Assembly: GCA_902634405.1 (NCBI GenBank)
Contig: CACPJY010000003.1
Coordinates: forward strand, 62,001-126,000
DNA from: an uncultured Synechococcaceae cyanobacterium
GTDB lineage: Bacteria; Cyanobacteriota; Cyanobacteriia; PCC-6307; Cyanobiaceae
Reading direction: 5' to 3'
DNA length: 64,000 nucleotides
Below, piece after piece: positions 1 to 7,816 of this stretch. The notes beneath the pieces were generated by a model, which worked only from the letters and a program-made list of their open reading frames with translations, was not told the origin of the DNA and searched no databases. Position numbers and translations under genes: made by a program. Within the stretch, counting starts at the first letter, position 1. The number at the start of each line of letters is the position of its first letter.

Positions 1-64
1 GGCTTGCATAGACAGACATATTATACTTATAGTTGAAAAAATATTTAACTCACATTCAAAAAAA

Positions 65-583
65 ATGTTCTCTGAAGATGAAAAAATATATTTCTATGAC
101 AACCAATTATCTGAGATTTTCACAAGTAATGAAAATGCATTGATCGATTTTATAAAAGAGTACATCGAAGACGATAAGATTAGAGAGAGCTTGAAAGGTT
201 GGCCTGATGAAATAAAAATTAAAATTGTAGATAAATTCCTAGAAGGGAAAATTGATAATGATAGTAATGATGAAGACGTTAAATCTTGGGAAGAATATTA
301 CGAGATGTATGATGGCAAGTTCGATGAGTATAATATGATTCATATCACGATCTACAAACAATACAGAAGTGAGTTAGAGGATCTAGACTACGAAATGCAA
401 GAAATTGATGAAAATTGGCACAAGCCAGGTTCTGGAGAATTCAAACTTAATGAGCATGGTGATTTAGTAATTATTCATAGCTGCCCAGATAGAGAAATAT
501 TTAAGTTCGGAGTTGATCAATTGCTAGAGGATCTTTGGATAAAACAGGAGTGGGTAAGAGAAGCTGCATTGACAGCCATGTGA
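65..583 (+). CDS. hypothetical acidic protein
   Basis: I do not recognise this 172-residue protein. It is rich in Asp, Glu, Ile and Tyr, strongly acidic, and has no signal peptide or membrane segment, so it is probably soluble and cytoplasmic. The ATG follows an A-rich run without a clear Shine-Dalgarno, which is common in Prochlorococcus. It stands alone, with a gap of about 420 bases after it. Coding status is supported by length and even composition only; function is unknown. Confidence 0.6.
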   Translation: MFSEDEKIYFYDNQLSEIFTSNENALIDFIKEYIEDDKIRESLKGWPDEIKIKIVDKFLEGKIDNDSNDEDVKSWEEYYEMYDGKFDEYNMIHITIYKQYRSELEDLDYEMQEIDENWHKPGSGEFKLNEHGDLVIIHSCPDREIFKFGVDQLLEDLWIKQEWVREAALTAM

Positions 584-1006
584 GGTCGAAAATGTCCAGC
601 TAATGTAAAGTTGAACTGGATCATTGGTATCAACCGGTAAAGCAAAATTAAAAAGAAGGGTTAAATACTTTATCTAGAGATGATGAAAACATTTTCAATC
701 GCAAAACTCTATAAAGAAAAGAAGAGGTTAATACTTTAGTAAATACTGATAAGAAGAGAAACAAACTTTTTAAAAATTTATTCAAGAGCCAATAGCTAGT
801 ATCCCTATAATTAAAGCCAGGCGTACATCTAAATAGTTTTTATTAAAGAGTCAATAAGTTATCTCAGATTAAAGTGGTAATTACTATTAAAGTTAAGCAT
901 TAAGGTTATACAAATCAGAATGTTAGAAGAGATAAAAAGATTCGGGTAAACAAAAACTAGTTTGATTATCTGGCATAAGTAGGGCTAGAATGGAATAGAA
1001 ATTAAA
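584..1006. other. intergenic, no gene seen
   Basis: This is AT-rich sequence with frequent stops in all frames. I see no RNA gene, hairpin terminator or convincing small ORF. It may be decayed sequence between two orphan genes. Confidence 0.5.
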
Positions 1007-1843
1007 TTGGCCTTAAAAGCTAGAGCTCTATCACAACTAAGTAATATGTATTTTAGCAATAATGATTTTCTAATACACCTTAGAGAGATTAAGTCAAAGG
1101 GGTTAATAGCTTTAAAATCGGAATATGAGACTGAAGGGGTTAGAAGGGAAGAGTTTCAGGCGTTAGCGGATATTTGCAAATCACTTTCAATACCACTATC
1201 ACTCAAAATAGGTGGTTGTGAGGCAATAACAGACTTATACGACTGTCGCAAATACAACGTTGACTATATAATTGCTCCTATGATAGAGAGCATATATGCT
1301 GTCAAAAAATTCTCAAGAGCAATAAACAGAGTATTCCCAGATCCTGCATGTAAGAATAATTTTCTAATCAACATTGAAACAATTTCAGCATTTAAAAACA
1401 TTGACGGGATACTCGATGAAGTCAATAAAAGCAAGTACTTAAATGGTGTTGTTTTTGGGAGAGTAGATTTCACATCATCACTCAATAAAGGTTCCTCAGG
1501 CATAGACTCAGATGTTGTAAGGGAAGCGGTGATAACTGTGGCAATAAAGTGTAGAGAAAGAAATATTGATTTTGTAGTTGGGGGAGGCATCTCTGCAAAG
1601 TCGGTAGGTTTTCTAACAAAGTTATCGGAAATAAATTTAACAAGATTTGAAACTAGGAAATGTATTTTCGAGTCATCAGTATTGCATAATACAGAAGTAG
1701 ATTCTATTTTAAGACAAGCCCTACAAGTAGAGCTATTGTGGCTAAATGCCAAAAGAAAATACTATCAAGAAATTTCATCTGAAAATAACGATCGATTAGA
1801 TATTCTCTCAAGAAGGCATATTGACCGTATAGAAGATAGTTAG
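1007..1843 (+). CDS. HpcH/HpaI aldolase / citrate-lyase-like protein
   Basis: This 278-residue protein resembles the HpcH/HpaI (CitE-like) TIM-barrel lyases, which cleave or form C-C bonds on 2-oxo or acyl-CoA acids with a divalent metal. Visible features are an early ETEG segment, SLKIGGCEA (~residue 66), APMIES (~90) where the family coordinates metal through acidic residues, INIET (~122) and VVFGRVDF (~149). The start is a TTG within an AT-rich leader. CitE-like genes of this size also occur in cyanobacterial surface-sugar clusters, but the neighbours here do not identify a substrate. Fold assignment is fairly confident; the reaction is unknown. Confidence 0.72.
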   Translation: MALKARALSQLSNMYFSNNDFLIHLREIKSKGLIALKSEYETEGVRREEFQALADICKSLSIPLSLKIGGCEAITDLYDCRKYNVDYIIAPMIESIYAVKKFSRAINRVFPDPACKNNFLINIETISAFKNIDGILDEVNKSKYLNGVVFGRVDFTSSLNKGSSGIDSDVVREAVITVAIKCRERNIDFVVGGGISAKSVGFLTKLSEINLTRFETRKCIFESSVLHNTEVDSILRQALQVELLWLNAKRKYYQEISSENNDRLDILSRRHIDRIEDS

Positions 1844-2119
1844 ATACCTGTAGTTATTTAAAAATTAAGGTTTATTTTTATAAAAAATGAAAAATTCTAA
1901 ATCAATGCTAAAAAAGAAATATTACTATTGATGCTTCTAGATCTTTTTACAAATCAGGCAGACCTCTAATAATTTAATATTATTTGCTTTTTTAATTTCA
2001 AAGAGTTTATTATAATAATTAACTATAGATGATCCTCATTGATTTCATATTTGACCACTAAAAATAATTTTTTAGTGTTACTGGTCTATTGAAAAGCTTT
2101 ATTTAATTCAATAATGACT

Positions 2120-2380
2120 CTAAGGCTCGGTTAACTTAAAACCCTTGTCGAGAAGTTTCTGGTATGTGAGCCTTGCTTGATAAGCAAGGAACTTCTCAAA
2201 CACCTCATCATTTTTATTGATATTAAACCAATTTCCATCTTGTGAGTCCTTTGAAAATTTTACAAATTCTTCACCATTAACCAATGTCCATTCTCCTAGA
2301 GATGATTGGGTTTGATCCGGTCCGAAGTCCCAAGGGCAACTTGCTGGATATTTTTCCTGAGGCATGAAAACTAGATGCAA
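2120..2380 (-). CDS. small hypothetical protein
   Basis: An 86-residue soluble protein with a Trp/Pro-rich N-terminal half (PWDFGPDQTQSSLGEW) and a helical C-terminus ending YQKLLDKGFKLTEP. It has the look of a small conserved picocyanobacterial protein, but I cannot name a family. The true start may be the second Met (MPQEKYP) near the N-terminus. It runs toward, and is convergent with, the aldolase gene. Confidence 0.55.
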   Translation of the reverse strand: MHLVFMPQEKYPASCPWDFGPDQTQSSLGEWTLVNGEEFVKFSKDSQDGNWFNINKNDEVFEKFLAYQARLTYQKLLDKGFKLTEP

Positions 2381-2521
2381 ATGTTTCTAGAGAAGTTTTA
2401 GCGCATTAGTGGCTTCAATCAAACTCCCCAAACCTTTTAAAAGCTGCTGAAGGGTTTTTTCATATTTCCAGCCTGGTCAACAGATTTTAGATATGATAAA
2501 AATTCTTCTGAAAATAAAAAA

Positions 2522-2656
2522 GTGTCGACAAACAAAGGCAGAGAGCTTGCGACCGTATCTGTTTATTTGAACACCGGGATTGTTATAGGTATTTTTTCCA
2601 TTGGATTTATATCCTCAGCTCTGATCTTCGCTGCACTAACACTTATAATTAGGTGA
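2522..2656 (+). CDS. possible 44-aa single-pass membrane peptide
   Basis: This ORF is too short for the track: GTG start, reading MSTNKGRELATVSVYLNTG then a long hydrophobic stretch and a terminal Arg before TGA. It forms one clean transmembrane helix. The frame is open about 27 codons upstream but has no ATG, GTG or TTG before this GTG, and there is no obvious Shine-Dalgarno. It ends 22 bases before the stop of the convergent GIY-YIG-like gene. Moderate to low confidence. Confidence 0.4.
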   Translation: MSTNKGRELATVSVYLNTGIVIGIFSIGFISSALIFAALTLIIR

Positions 2657-2678
2657 AGAAAAGATAATTGGGAAATCT

Positions 2679-3053
2679 TTAAAAAAGCTTACCACCAAAT
2701 AGAGGCCTTACTCCATACCAACAAATCAGACCAGACAAAGATAACCACCAAGTTAGTACAACAAAAATATTTGCGCCCCCTAAGAACCTAAATCGACTCG
2801 AAGGTCCTGATTTGACTAGGAAACGTTTGCAATCCTCAGCCTCAACTTTAGATAATCGATAGTATTGGGATTCGGGTAGTTGCTTATCTAAATAACGTCT
2901 AGTTAATCTTTTGAAAACATCATTAGAATTTTCGGTCTCTAGAACAGCTAAAACCTCTGTAGGCCTTAACTTTTTCAGCTTATTATTAAGGTTATCTGTA
3001 AAGCCAATGTTATATAAATCATTATTTCTAATTAAGTAGGTATACACAACCAT
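2679..3053 (-). CDS. T5orf172/GIY-YIG-like protein with C-terminal membrane segment
   Basis: The 124-residue product starts with YTYLIRNNDLYNIGFTDNL, matching the first strand and YxIG-type motif of T5orf172/MUG113 (GIY-YIG superfamily) domains, followed by the basic KKLRP segment typical of that family. Residues ~90-118 form a hydrophobic segment with WW and WYG, so the domain is probably membrane-anchored. GIY-YIG family members are often nucleases, but the full catalytic set (distal Arg and Glu) is not evident, so nuclease activity should not be assumed. The domain hint is moderately confident; function is unknown. Confidence 0.6.
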   Translation of the reverse strand: MVVYTYLIRNNDLYNIGFTDNLNNKLKKLRPTEVLAVLETENSNDVFKRLTRRYLDKQLPESQYYRLSKVEAEDCKRFLVKSGPSSRFRFLGGANIFVVLTWWLSLSGLICWYGVRPLFGGKLF

Positions 3054-3087
3054 TGTCTAAGAAGTAGGGAAATCAAATGAAAATTCT

Positions 3088-3231
3088 CTATCGACTAGAT
3101 CCTTGAAAAACAGGTTGCAATGTTCCACCACCACCTTCATCATCATCTTCATTGTCGCTTAGAAAGAAGATATAGCCAATGACCAAAGCGACCAAAGTCC
3201 AAAGGAGAGTAGGATTGTAAAAGTCTACCAA
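3088..3231 (-). CDS. 47-aa conserved-looking membrane protein, Asp/Gly-rich tail
   Basis: This small ORF is absent from the track. TTG start, reading MVDFYNPTLLWTLVALVIGY then FFLSDNEDDDEGGGGTLQPVFQGSSR. It has one transmembrane helix followed by an acidic/Gly-rich soluble tail. A GAGG Shine-Dalgarno lies five bases before the TTG, which supports this start. It sits just upstream, on the same strand, of the GIY-YIG-like membrane protein, so the two may be co-transcribed. The pattern (helix, DDDDEGGGG, short tail) looks like a conserved picocyanobacterial small protein; no function known to me. Confidence 0.65.
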   Translation of the reverse strand: MVDFYNPTLLWTLVALVIGYIFFLSDNEDDDEGGGGTLQPVFQGSSR

Positions 3232-3419
3232 AAAAACCTCCAGCAAAATTTCAGAGATTTTCTCATACCCACAGTTGAAAATATGTTCAATTTGAACAAA
3301 AAGCCCACGTCCTGTATAAAGAGGGAGTTTTATTTGAATTTTTGATTGTTACCTGTAGGTTTTTATATATAGCGTGCTTAAAAGTGCGATTTTCATCTAA
3401 CGGTTAAAGGTGAGTTTTT

Positions 3420-3815
3420 ATGACCACAACAAAATCGAACAAATCAAATGTTTTAAACGTACTTGGAGAGCCACTTAAAGAATGCAGTTGCACCCCTATG
3501 ACTGGTTGGTATAGAGATGGTTTTTGTAAGACCGACTCAACTGACCTCGGCCAACATACTGTTTGCTGTGTAATGACCGAATCATTTTTAAGTTACAGCA
3601 AGGCCCAAGGTAATGATCTTTCTACACCTATAAAGCAATTTGGATTTTCAGGACTAAAGCCTGGAGATCATTGGTGCCTATGCGCGCCCCGATGGAAACA
3701 AGCTTATGAAGATGGCATGGCACCTTCTGTATGCCTAGATTCAACAGAAATCAGCGCATTATTAGTAATAGGTATTGAGCTGCTCCTTCAACATGCATAT
3801 AAGGAAATTCCATAA
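3420..3815 (+). CDS. DUF2237 family protein
   Basis: A 131-residue Cys-rich soluble protein that matches DUF2237: NVLGEPLKECSCTPMTGWYR near the start, CCVMTESFLSYSKAQGNDL mid-protein, and LKPGDHWCLCAPRW plus a PSVCLDSTE segment toward the end. The family covers small bacterial proteins with conserved Cys, Asp and Trp residues and no established activity. The ATG follows GGTGAG, a plausible ribosome binding site. It lies upstream of pstS on the same strand, separated by about 140 bases. Confidence 0.85.
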   Translation: MTTTKSNKSNVLNVLGEPLKECSCTPMTGWYRDGFCKTDSTDLGQHTVCCVMTESFLSYSKAQGNDLSTPIKQFGFSGLKPGDHWCLCAPRWKQAYEDGMAPSVCLDSTEISALLVIGIELLLQHAYKEIP

Positions 3816-3954
3816 ATCATCATGACCAAGCACCGAAAGATCCCTAATCAAAAATGCTTGATTTCATCAATATCTTTTTGATGGAGTCTTGACTTTGCAT
3901 GACTGGTTAACTTTTCTGAGTTATTTATTAGGTGCCGATATCTCAAAAGCTCTT

Positions 3955-4947
3955 ATGACCTTCTCCAAGAAGGCCTTCCCCTTTACTTTTCTGCTCGTTC
4001 TTGGAGCTGGCTTAACCTCTTGCAGCTCCTCCGAATCCACTTCAAAGGTCTACCTAAGTGGGGCTGGAGCTACATTCCCTGCAAAAATCTATACCCGATG
4101 GTTCTCTGATCTTGCTAAGTCAGGTGGTCCTAAAGTTAGCTATCAAGCTACTGGTTCTGGTTCTGGGCGAAAAGCGTTCATTGATCAAACAGTTGACTTT
4201 GGTGCATCTGACGATCCCATGAAGTCAAATGATATTGCCAAGGTAGCTAGAGGACTGGTTCAAATACCTATGGTCGGAGGCACCATTGCCTTTGGGTATA
4301 ACAATCCTGATTGCGAGCTCAAACTGACGCAAACCCAGGCAGTGAGAGTCGCCATGGGTAAAATTCAAAACTGGAGCGAACTTGGTTGCCCCGCGCGGAA
4401 AGTAACATGGGCCCACAGGTCAGACGGCTCAGGTACAACAAAGGCTTTTACAAACTCGATGCAAGCCTTCTCAAGAGAATGGAATCTTGGAATAGGTAAA
4501 TCTGTTAAATGGCCCGCTGGGGTGGGAGGGAAAGGTAACGCTGGTGTTGCGGCAATAATCAGAAATACGCCTGGTGCCATTGGCTACGTTAACCAGTCAT
4601 ACATCAAAGGAAATTTGAGAGCAGCTGCTCTTCAGAATCGTTCTGGAGAATACCTAAAACCAACTACTAAAGCAGGTGCTGCGGCTCTTAATGCGATTAC
4701 TCTCGACAGCAATCTTGCTGGTAATAATCCTAATCCAAAAGCAGAGGGTGCCTACCCAATCGCAACTCTAACTTGGGTCTTAGCTTACGAGTCCGGTAAC
4801 GGCAGCAAACATAAATCAATACAAGAGGCTCTTTACTACTTATTGAGTGAGGAAGCTCAAACTAAAGCTCCTCATCTAGGGTTTGTACCTCTTAAAGGTG
4901 AAATCCTGGAGAAGTCTCGTGCAGCTATAAAACAGATTGGCAAATAA
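3955..4947 (+). CDS. pstS: phosphate ABC transporter periplasmic phosphate-binding protein PstS
   Basis: PstS binds phosphate in the periplasm for the high-affinity PstSCAB importer. I chose the ATG at 3955 because it gives a proper lipoprotein signal (MTFSKKAFPF, hydrophobic core, LTSC lipobox); the track ORF begins earlier at a TTG whose extra 22 residues spoil the signal. The mature part starts with SGAGATFPAKIY, followed by the phosphate-loop segments TGSGSGRKAF, DFGASD and RSDGSGTTKAF, all diagnostic for PstS. No pstC/A/B genes are adjacent. Immediately downstream lies a decayed ArsR-type regulator gene. It is likely phosphate-regulated, although I did not identify a Pho box. Confidence 0.93.
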   Translation: MTFSKKAFPFTFLLVLGAGLTSCSSSESTSKVYLSGAGATFPAKIYTRWFSDLAKSGGPKVSYQATGSGSGRKAFIDQTVDFGASDDPMKSNDIAKVARGLVQIPMVGGTIAFGYNNPDCELKLTQTQAVRVAMGKIQNWSELGCPARKVTWAHRSDGSGTTKAFTNSMQAFSREWNLGIGKSVKWPAGVGGKGNAGVAAIIRNTPGAIGYVNQSYIKGNLRAAALQNRSGEYLKPTTKAGAAALNAITLDSNLAGNNPNPKAEGAYPIATLTWVLAYESGNGSKHKSIQEALYYLLSEEAQTKAPHLGFVPLKGEILEKSRAAIKQIGK

Positions 4948-4960
4948 TTGCCTAAGTAAA

Positions 4961-5304
4961 ATAATTCTTAGAGGAAAGATTACAGCAAAAATCACAAAAG
5001 TTGTCCTTCAAGATTCTCAAGCAAGAGATCTTTTAAAAGCACTTTCAGATCCATTTTGGTTAGAAATAATCAAATCACTATCCTATGGTAAAAATGCTTT
5101 TGAGACCTGATTAAGCTATTAGGAATCGCTCAATCTAGAATATCATTTCATTGAAAAATTTTAAAAAATTGCGGGTTAATTAAAAATCGCCAAAGTGTTA
5201 GATGGGTATATTAGAGAATCAACATTAGTGAAATAGATTCACTTCAAGAATGGTTAAAGAGCCTATCTAAAGATTGCAAGAAATCAACAAACTATTATGA
5301 CTAA
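4961..5304 (+). pseudogene. decayed ArsR/SmtB-family repressor gene
   Basis: Reading codons by hand gives an ArsR-type winged-helix sequence broken by stops: LLKALSDPFWLEIIKSLSYG then a stop, a frame change, KLLGIAQSRISFH, stop, KILKNCGLIKNRQSVRWVY, stop, RINISEIDSLQEWLKSLS. Repairing the breaks yields the canonical order (wing-helix start ALSDP..LEII, recognition-helix region GIAQSRISFHLKILK, beta-wing R..RWVYYRI). There are thus three in-frame stops plus at least one frameshift, and no clear start codon. It follows pstS directly on the same strand. ArsR genes sit near phosphate/arsenate genes in some Prochlorococcus, so this may be a lost arsenate-responsive regulator. Confidence 0.85.
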
Positions 5305-5361
5305 AACTCTTTACTTAAAGCATGTCTTTGAAGAAAAACTCCAATATCTCTTTAGAAAAAT

Positions 5362-5568
5362 CTACAGGTAAATAGTTTTCTCTACGAAATTAAAAGTAAG
5401 GTTCCCAAAACCTTCAAGTGTTCTCAGAGAGATAACATCACAACCTTCAAAGTCAAAAAGCCTACTTGCTGTTTCACAAAATTCAATGCCTGATTTTAAG
5501 AGAATCAGTCGAAACATACTAGTGAAAGTCTTCAAAATAGAAGTTGAGCGTGAGATATGAAAAGTCAT
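5362..5568 (-). CDS. hypothetical protein, uncertain
   Basis: A 68-residue ORF with mixed composition (C-terminal half FDFEGCDVISLRTLEGFGNL). No recognisable domain, signal or membrane segment. It could be cotranscribed with the small gene at 5694-5855 on the same strand. An overlapping plus-strand ORF looks less protein-like. I include it with low confidence. Confidence 0.35.
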   Translation of the reverse strand: MTFHISRSTSILKTFTSMFRLILLKSGIEFCETASRLFDFEGCDVISLRTLEGFGNLTFNFVEKTIYL

Positions 5569-5693
5569 CTGTGCTCTTCTAGGTTAATTTTCTTAAGAAG
5601 TTGCTTTCGAAGAATCTTCCCACCCAACGAGCCGAAAAGAAAAGTACTGAATATTGTGTTAAAAGAAGGAGGCTCGCCTAGAGAAGATAGCCA

Positions 5694-5855
5694 TCAAGCA
5701 GCAAGGTCTTCAAAAGCGGTCCAATCATCTTGGTCAATAGCAACCAAACGTTCTATTACCTGGTCAAGCTCTTCGTTCTGGTAATTGCAAAGGGAGTCCT
5801 CTTGCAAAAAACATTCATCAACAAAATCATCAAAAGCAATGCTTCTATGAATCAT
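5694..5855 (-). CDS. 53-aa acidic small protein
   Basis: This ORF is too short for the track. It reads MIHRSIAFDDFVDECFLQED, then a helical acidic segment LDQVIERLVAIDQDDWTAFE and a short tail. It is strongly acidic, with no membrane segment and protein-like composition, unlike the two plus-strand track ORFs covering the same bases. ATG start, no clear Shine-Dalgarno. Function unknown; I regard it as more likely real than either overlapping plus-strand ORF. Confidence 0.55.
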   Translation of the reverse strand: MIHRSIAFDDFVDECFLQEDSLCNYQNEELDQVIERLVAIDQDDWTAFEDLAA

Positions 5856-6037
5856 GAAAGGAAGCAGCAATTGAGCCTATATGAGCAGAACATGATGGAA
5901 TGTCAACAGAGATTGAAACTCATCGAAATCATGTAGTTTATATAAATAAAAGCAAGCTGAGAGTTAAAGCAAAGTTGAAATTAAATTTGGCAAGAAAAAT
6001 CTAAGCAATAGTTATTCTTTTCATTTGAGAGTTTATA

Positions 6038-6286
6038 TTATTTGGAATTTGCTTCAATATCTAATATTCTAGCAACTAGTTCATTAGCCAATATTTTTGG
6101 ATATAACCAAACAGCAGCAACTATGGAAAACAAAGCAGTGATCAGAAAAGTGGCAAGCTGGCCTAGAGAACCTGCTGAATAAATTTCCGCATTAAGAAAT
6201 GGCAGGTCAACAAGTGATCCAATAGTGCCCCATATAATCACCCAGATAGATACATATCCGATTCCAAACCAGTCTTTCTTAGTCAT
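6038..6286 (-). CDS. small two-helix membrane protein
   Basis: An 82-residue protein with two predicted transmembrane helices (GIGYVSIWVIIWGTIGSLVD and QLATFLITALFSIVAAVWLY) and a charged C-terminal tail ending DIEANSK. It looks like a conserved cyanobacterial inner- or thylakoid-membrane protein of unknown function. The cytoplasmic MTKKDW start and the Pro-containing link between helices are typical of such small hairpin proteins. It stands alone on this strand. Confidence 0.6.
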   Translation of the reverse strand: MTKKDWFGIGYVSIWVIIWGTIGSLVDLPFLNAEIYSAGSLGQLATFLITALFSIVAAVWLYPKILANELVARILDIEANSK

Positions 6287-6468
6287 GTGCCTTAAAGGGA
6301 GATTAGTTATAAAAAGGCTTGTCGAGCCTAATGATTCAGAACGAACCTTAATCTATAGATACTAACTTACATCAAGCCAGGGCTTTTAGCTTGAAGAGAA
6401 TTAAATCCTCACCTGAAAGATTTCTTCTACGAATCAAATCGATAATCTATGAACCTCTTATGAAAAGT

Positions 6469-6624
6469 TCAATATGGCAGTGACTTCCCCTGAGGGTGCA
6501 ACCTTGCAATTGCATTAGCTTGCTCGTTAGCCTTAGCTAACTTCTCTTTTCTTGCTTCCCTTTCTCCATCAAGAATACTGAACATGAGCCAAATAGCTAA
6601 AATCAGCAATAATAAAAATGTCAT
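6469..6624 (-). CDS. 51-aa membrane-anchored small protein
   Basis: This ORF is too short for the track: MTFLLLLILAIWLMFSILDG, then the charged helix EREARKEKLAKANEQANAIA and the tail RLHPQGKSLPY. It has one N-terminal membrane anchor followed by an amphipathic, Ala/Lys/Glu-rich helix. The layout (anchor, then A/K/E helix, then a short R-L-Y/H-P tail) closely resembles the 56-aa protein at 12660-12830, whose end reads AKAIERLYPKEKTI, suggesting a paralogous small-protein family. ATG start; function unknown. Confidence 0.6.
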   Translation of the reverse strand: MTFLLLLILAIWLMFSILDGEREARKEKLAKANEQANAIARLHPQGKSLPY

Positions 6625-6757
6625 GCTCTCTGTAAGATCCAAAAGTGCTATTTATAGCTTGGTAACAAAAACTTTTACAGCCAACTTTTCTAAACACAAA
6701 TTTCTAATGGCAATTTACTGAAAAAGGCAGTTAACTTCTATATATAACTATTTTGTT

Positions 6758-7513
6758 ATGCCCTTAACTGCCACTTACTACGGTTCAAATGGTTGGCTTT
6801 TGGAGTTTGATGATTTTCGTATTCTTGTAGATCCCTGGCTTAGAGATTCACTCAAATTCAAGCCAGGGGCTTGGCTCTTTGAAGGTAAATTACCCAAGAA
6901 AATAGAGCTTCCAAAGGGAGTAGACCTTGTTTTACTGACTCAAGGTCTTGCTGATCACTCTCATCCTCCAACACTTAAATCATTACCTAAATCAATCCCA
7001 GTAATCGGTTCCTCTACGGCTTCAACTGTATGCAAAGATTTGGGTTTTCTTAAGGTCTCTACAATTCATCCGGGAGACATTCTCCAAATAAATGACCTAA
7101 AAATAGAAGCTACTGCTGGGGCATCTGTACCAAGATTAGAAAACGGCTATTTACTTAATCACCCTTCAGGGGCAGTATATTTAGAACCTCATGGATACCT
7201 TGATCCTAAAATCACTCCTCAACAAATAGATGCAGCTATAACACCTGTCATAGATATAAAATTGCCATTATTTGGAGCATTTGTCAGAGGTAAAAGCGTT
7301 TTACCTGATTTAATTAATAGATTAAATCCACTAACAGTTCTTTGTAGTACGGCCGGTGGGAATGCAAGCTATAGCGGGCTAATCCAGAGTTTAATTCAAA
7401 CAGATGGCAGTCCAACAGAGATTTTAGAAACATTTTCAGAAAAGACCTTCTTCATAGATCCAGTCCCTGAAACCCCTTATGCACTAAGGACTAGAACCTA
7501 TTCAGGGAAATAA
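6758..7513 (+). CDS. metallo-beta-lactamase-fold hydrolase-like protein (UlaG-type)
   Basis: This 251-residue protein follows the UlaG-like beta-lactamase fold: TYYGSNGWLLEFDDFRILVD with DPWL (residues ~3-28), a first-loop segment TQGLADHSHPPT (~61-72), PVIGSSTA, and a C-terminal region with KLPLFGAFVRGKSVLPDL. In the canonical family the loop is THxHxDH; here the leading His is replaced (TQGLADHSH), so metal binding is altered. Homologous plastid-lineage proteins share this loop, so it may have a special chemistry rather than being dead. ATG start; monocistronic between minus-strand genes. Confidence 0.75.
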   Translation: MPLTATYYGSNGWLLEFDDFRILVDPWLRDSLKFKPGAWLFEGKLPKKIELPKGVDLVLLTQGLADHSHPPTLKSLPKSIPVIGSSTASTVCKDLGFLKVSTIHPGDILQINDLKIEATAGASVPRLENGYLLNHPSGAVYLEPHGYLDPKITPQQIDAAITPVIDIKLPLFGAFVRGKSVLPDLINRLNPLTVLCSTAGGNASYSGLIQSLIQTDGSPTEILETFSEKTFFIDPVPETPYALRTRTYSGK

Positions 7514-7764
7514 GCAATATTCAAATTACTAACGACTTTAGTCATTTATATTCACTGTAAAATGAATTCTTAAATCCACAAAAATTTCTGTTCCTTGATA
7601 CTCAGGTGAGCAGGGATAAGGTTAACAAAAACGTGACAAAAAATTCATTGTTAGCTATTACAAGAAAATATAAAATTGACTCTCATTACTTCTCACCCTA
7701 CGGGGAACTTACTCATAAAGTTTTTCCCATTTTCATACTCTCAGCAGAAAAGATGTGAGTAGAC

Positions 7765-7797
7765 AAAAAAAACCCCCGCTAAAAAGCGGGGGTTTTT
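7765..7797 (-). terminator. intrinsic terminator of the first pcb gene
   Basis: An 8-bp GC-rich stem (cccccgct / agcggggg) with an AAAA loop, flanked by A-runs and T-runs on both sides, so it can act in both directions. It lies 20 bases past the pcb stop and also downstream of the plus-strand hydrolase gene. Confidence 0.9.
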
Positions 7798-7816
7798 AAA
7801 AGGAATAACTTGAATC

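Noticed and set aside
1264-1752. 162-aa minus-strand ORF opposite the CitE-like aldolase
   Set aside because: Antisense shadow of a well-supported gene; composition is not protein-like and no motif is visible.
5557-5936. Two plus-strand ORFs (75 and 68 aa)
   Set aside because: Ser/Arg-rich, unnatural composition; the minus strand holds a more protein-like 53-aa ORF at 5694-5855.
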